Made by a program: the position numbers and the translations under genes | Part shown: one piece after another, positions 63,966 to 64,000 of the stretch | How the letters are laid out: each line of letters starts with the position of its first letter | How positions within the stretch are numbered: the first letter of the stretch is position 1 | The notes under the pieces: generated by a model | Database searches by the model: none | What the model was told of the DNA's origin: nothing | Seen by the model: only the letters and a program-made list of their open reading frames with translations | Assembly: GCA_002179805.1 (NCBI GenBank) | Contig: NAVB01000457.1 | Location: 21,402 to 85,401, forward strand | Direction of reading: 5' to 3' | DNA: 64,000 bases | From: Acanthamoeba lenticulata | Taxonomy: Eukaryota > Discosea > Longamoebia > Acanthamoebidae

Positions 63966-64000
63966 AGAGAGAGAGAGAGAGAGAGAGAAAAAAAAAAAAA
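63966..64000. repeat. (GA)n microsatellite and A run at the right edge
   Basis: About twelve GA units are followed by at least twelve A. It lies upstream of, or in an intron of, the NPF-motif gene on the minus strand, where it would read as a pyrimidine tract. Confidence 0.9.

Noticed and set aside
1..64000. tRNA, rRNA, transposable element, CRISPR or viral gene
   Set aside because: I looked for tRNA arm and loop patterns, terminal repeats, transposase or reverse-transcriptase motifs, and regularly spaced repeats, and saw none. By-eye inspection can miss a tRNA with an intron.

Overview
This window is nuclear DNA of an intron-rich, GC-rich, gene-dense protist, most probably Acanthamoeba (A. 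castellanii or a close relative). Reasons: genes are broken by many short GT-AG introns (roughly 60-120 bp), intergenic gaps are often only 100-500 bp, and the gene set is clearly eukaryotic (exosome, TFIIE/TFIIH, COMMD, MICOS, cyclin L). The PAK-type kinase at 27.6-31.2 kb has the architecture of the Acanthamoeba myosin-I heavy chain kinase. I saw no rRNA, tRNA, transposon, CRISPR array or viral gene. Gene spans below run from start codon to stop codon and include introns. Exon joins were read by eye.

Layout. 0.4-8.1 kb: exosome subunit RRP42/EXOSC7 (-), then, across a 280-bp divergent promoter with a TATA box, a run of three basal transcription modules on the + strand: TFIIE-beta, TFIIE-alpha and XPB helicase. 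These read as one gene. 8.3-13.2 kb: an F-box/SPRY protein (-), a PAQR/adiponectin-receptor-type membrane protein (-) and a uridine kinase (+). 13.5-25.4 kb: a double-PH RhoGAP-like protein (+) converging on a very large CLU/PH/beta-trefoil protein (-). 26.1-31.2 kb: a COMM-domain protein (+) and the PAK/MIHCK kinase (-). 31.9-39.6 kb: a polyQ protein resembling a transcriptional regulator (+) and a UvrD-type SF1 helicase (-). 40.0-45.7 kb: a DUF4476 protein (-), an unrecognised gene (+), MICOS subunit MIC10 (-), cystinosin (+) and an ARMC1-like protein (+). 46.3-53.9 kb: an intronless low-complexity protein, nicotinate phosphoribosyltransferase and RNase P/MRP subunit RPP38 (all -). 54.0-64.0 kb: a peroxisomal fatty acyl-CoA reductase/DHAP acyltransferase fusion (+), cyclin L (-), and the 3' part of an NPF-motif endocytic-adaptor-like protein running off the right edge (-).

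The most notable observation is the TFIIE-beta/TFIIE-alpha/XPB chain. TFIIE is an alpha-beta heterodimer that recruits and regulates TFIIH, whose XPB subunit is the promoter-opening translocase. Here the three modules lie head to tail behind one TATA box, and plausible splicing joins them without a stop. The XPB part is divergent but keeps its helicase motifs. Two alternative non-fused readings are recorded. Other points are the FAR-DHAPAT ether-lipid fusion with a PTS1-like end, the CLU-PH-trefoil combination, and a MIC10 gene lying 2.1 kb from an ARMC1-like gene.
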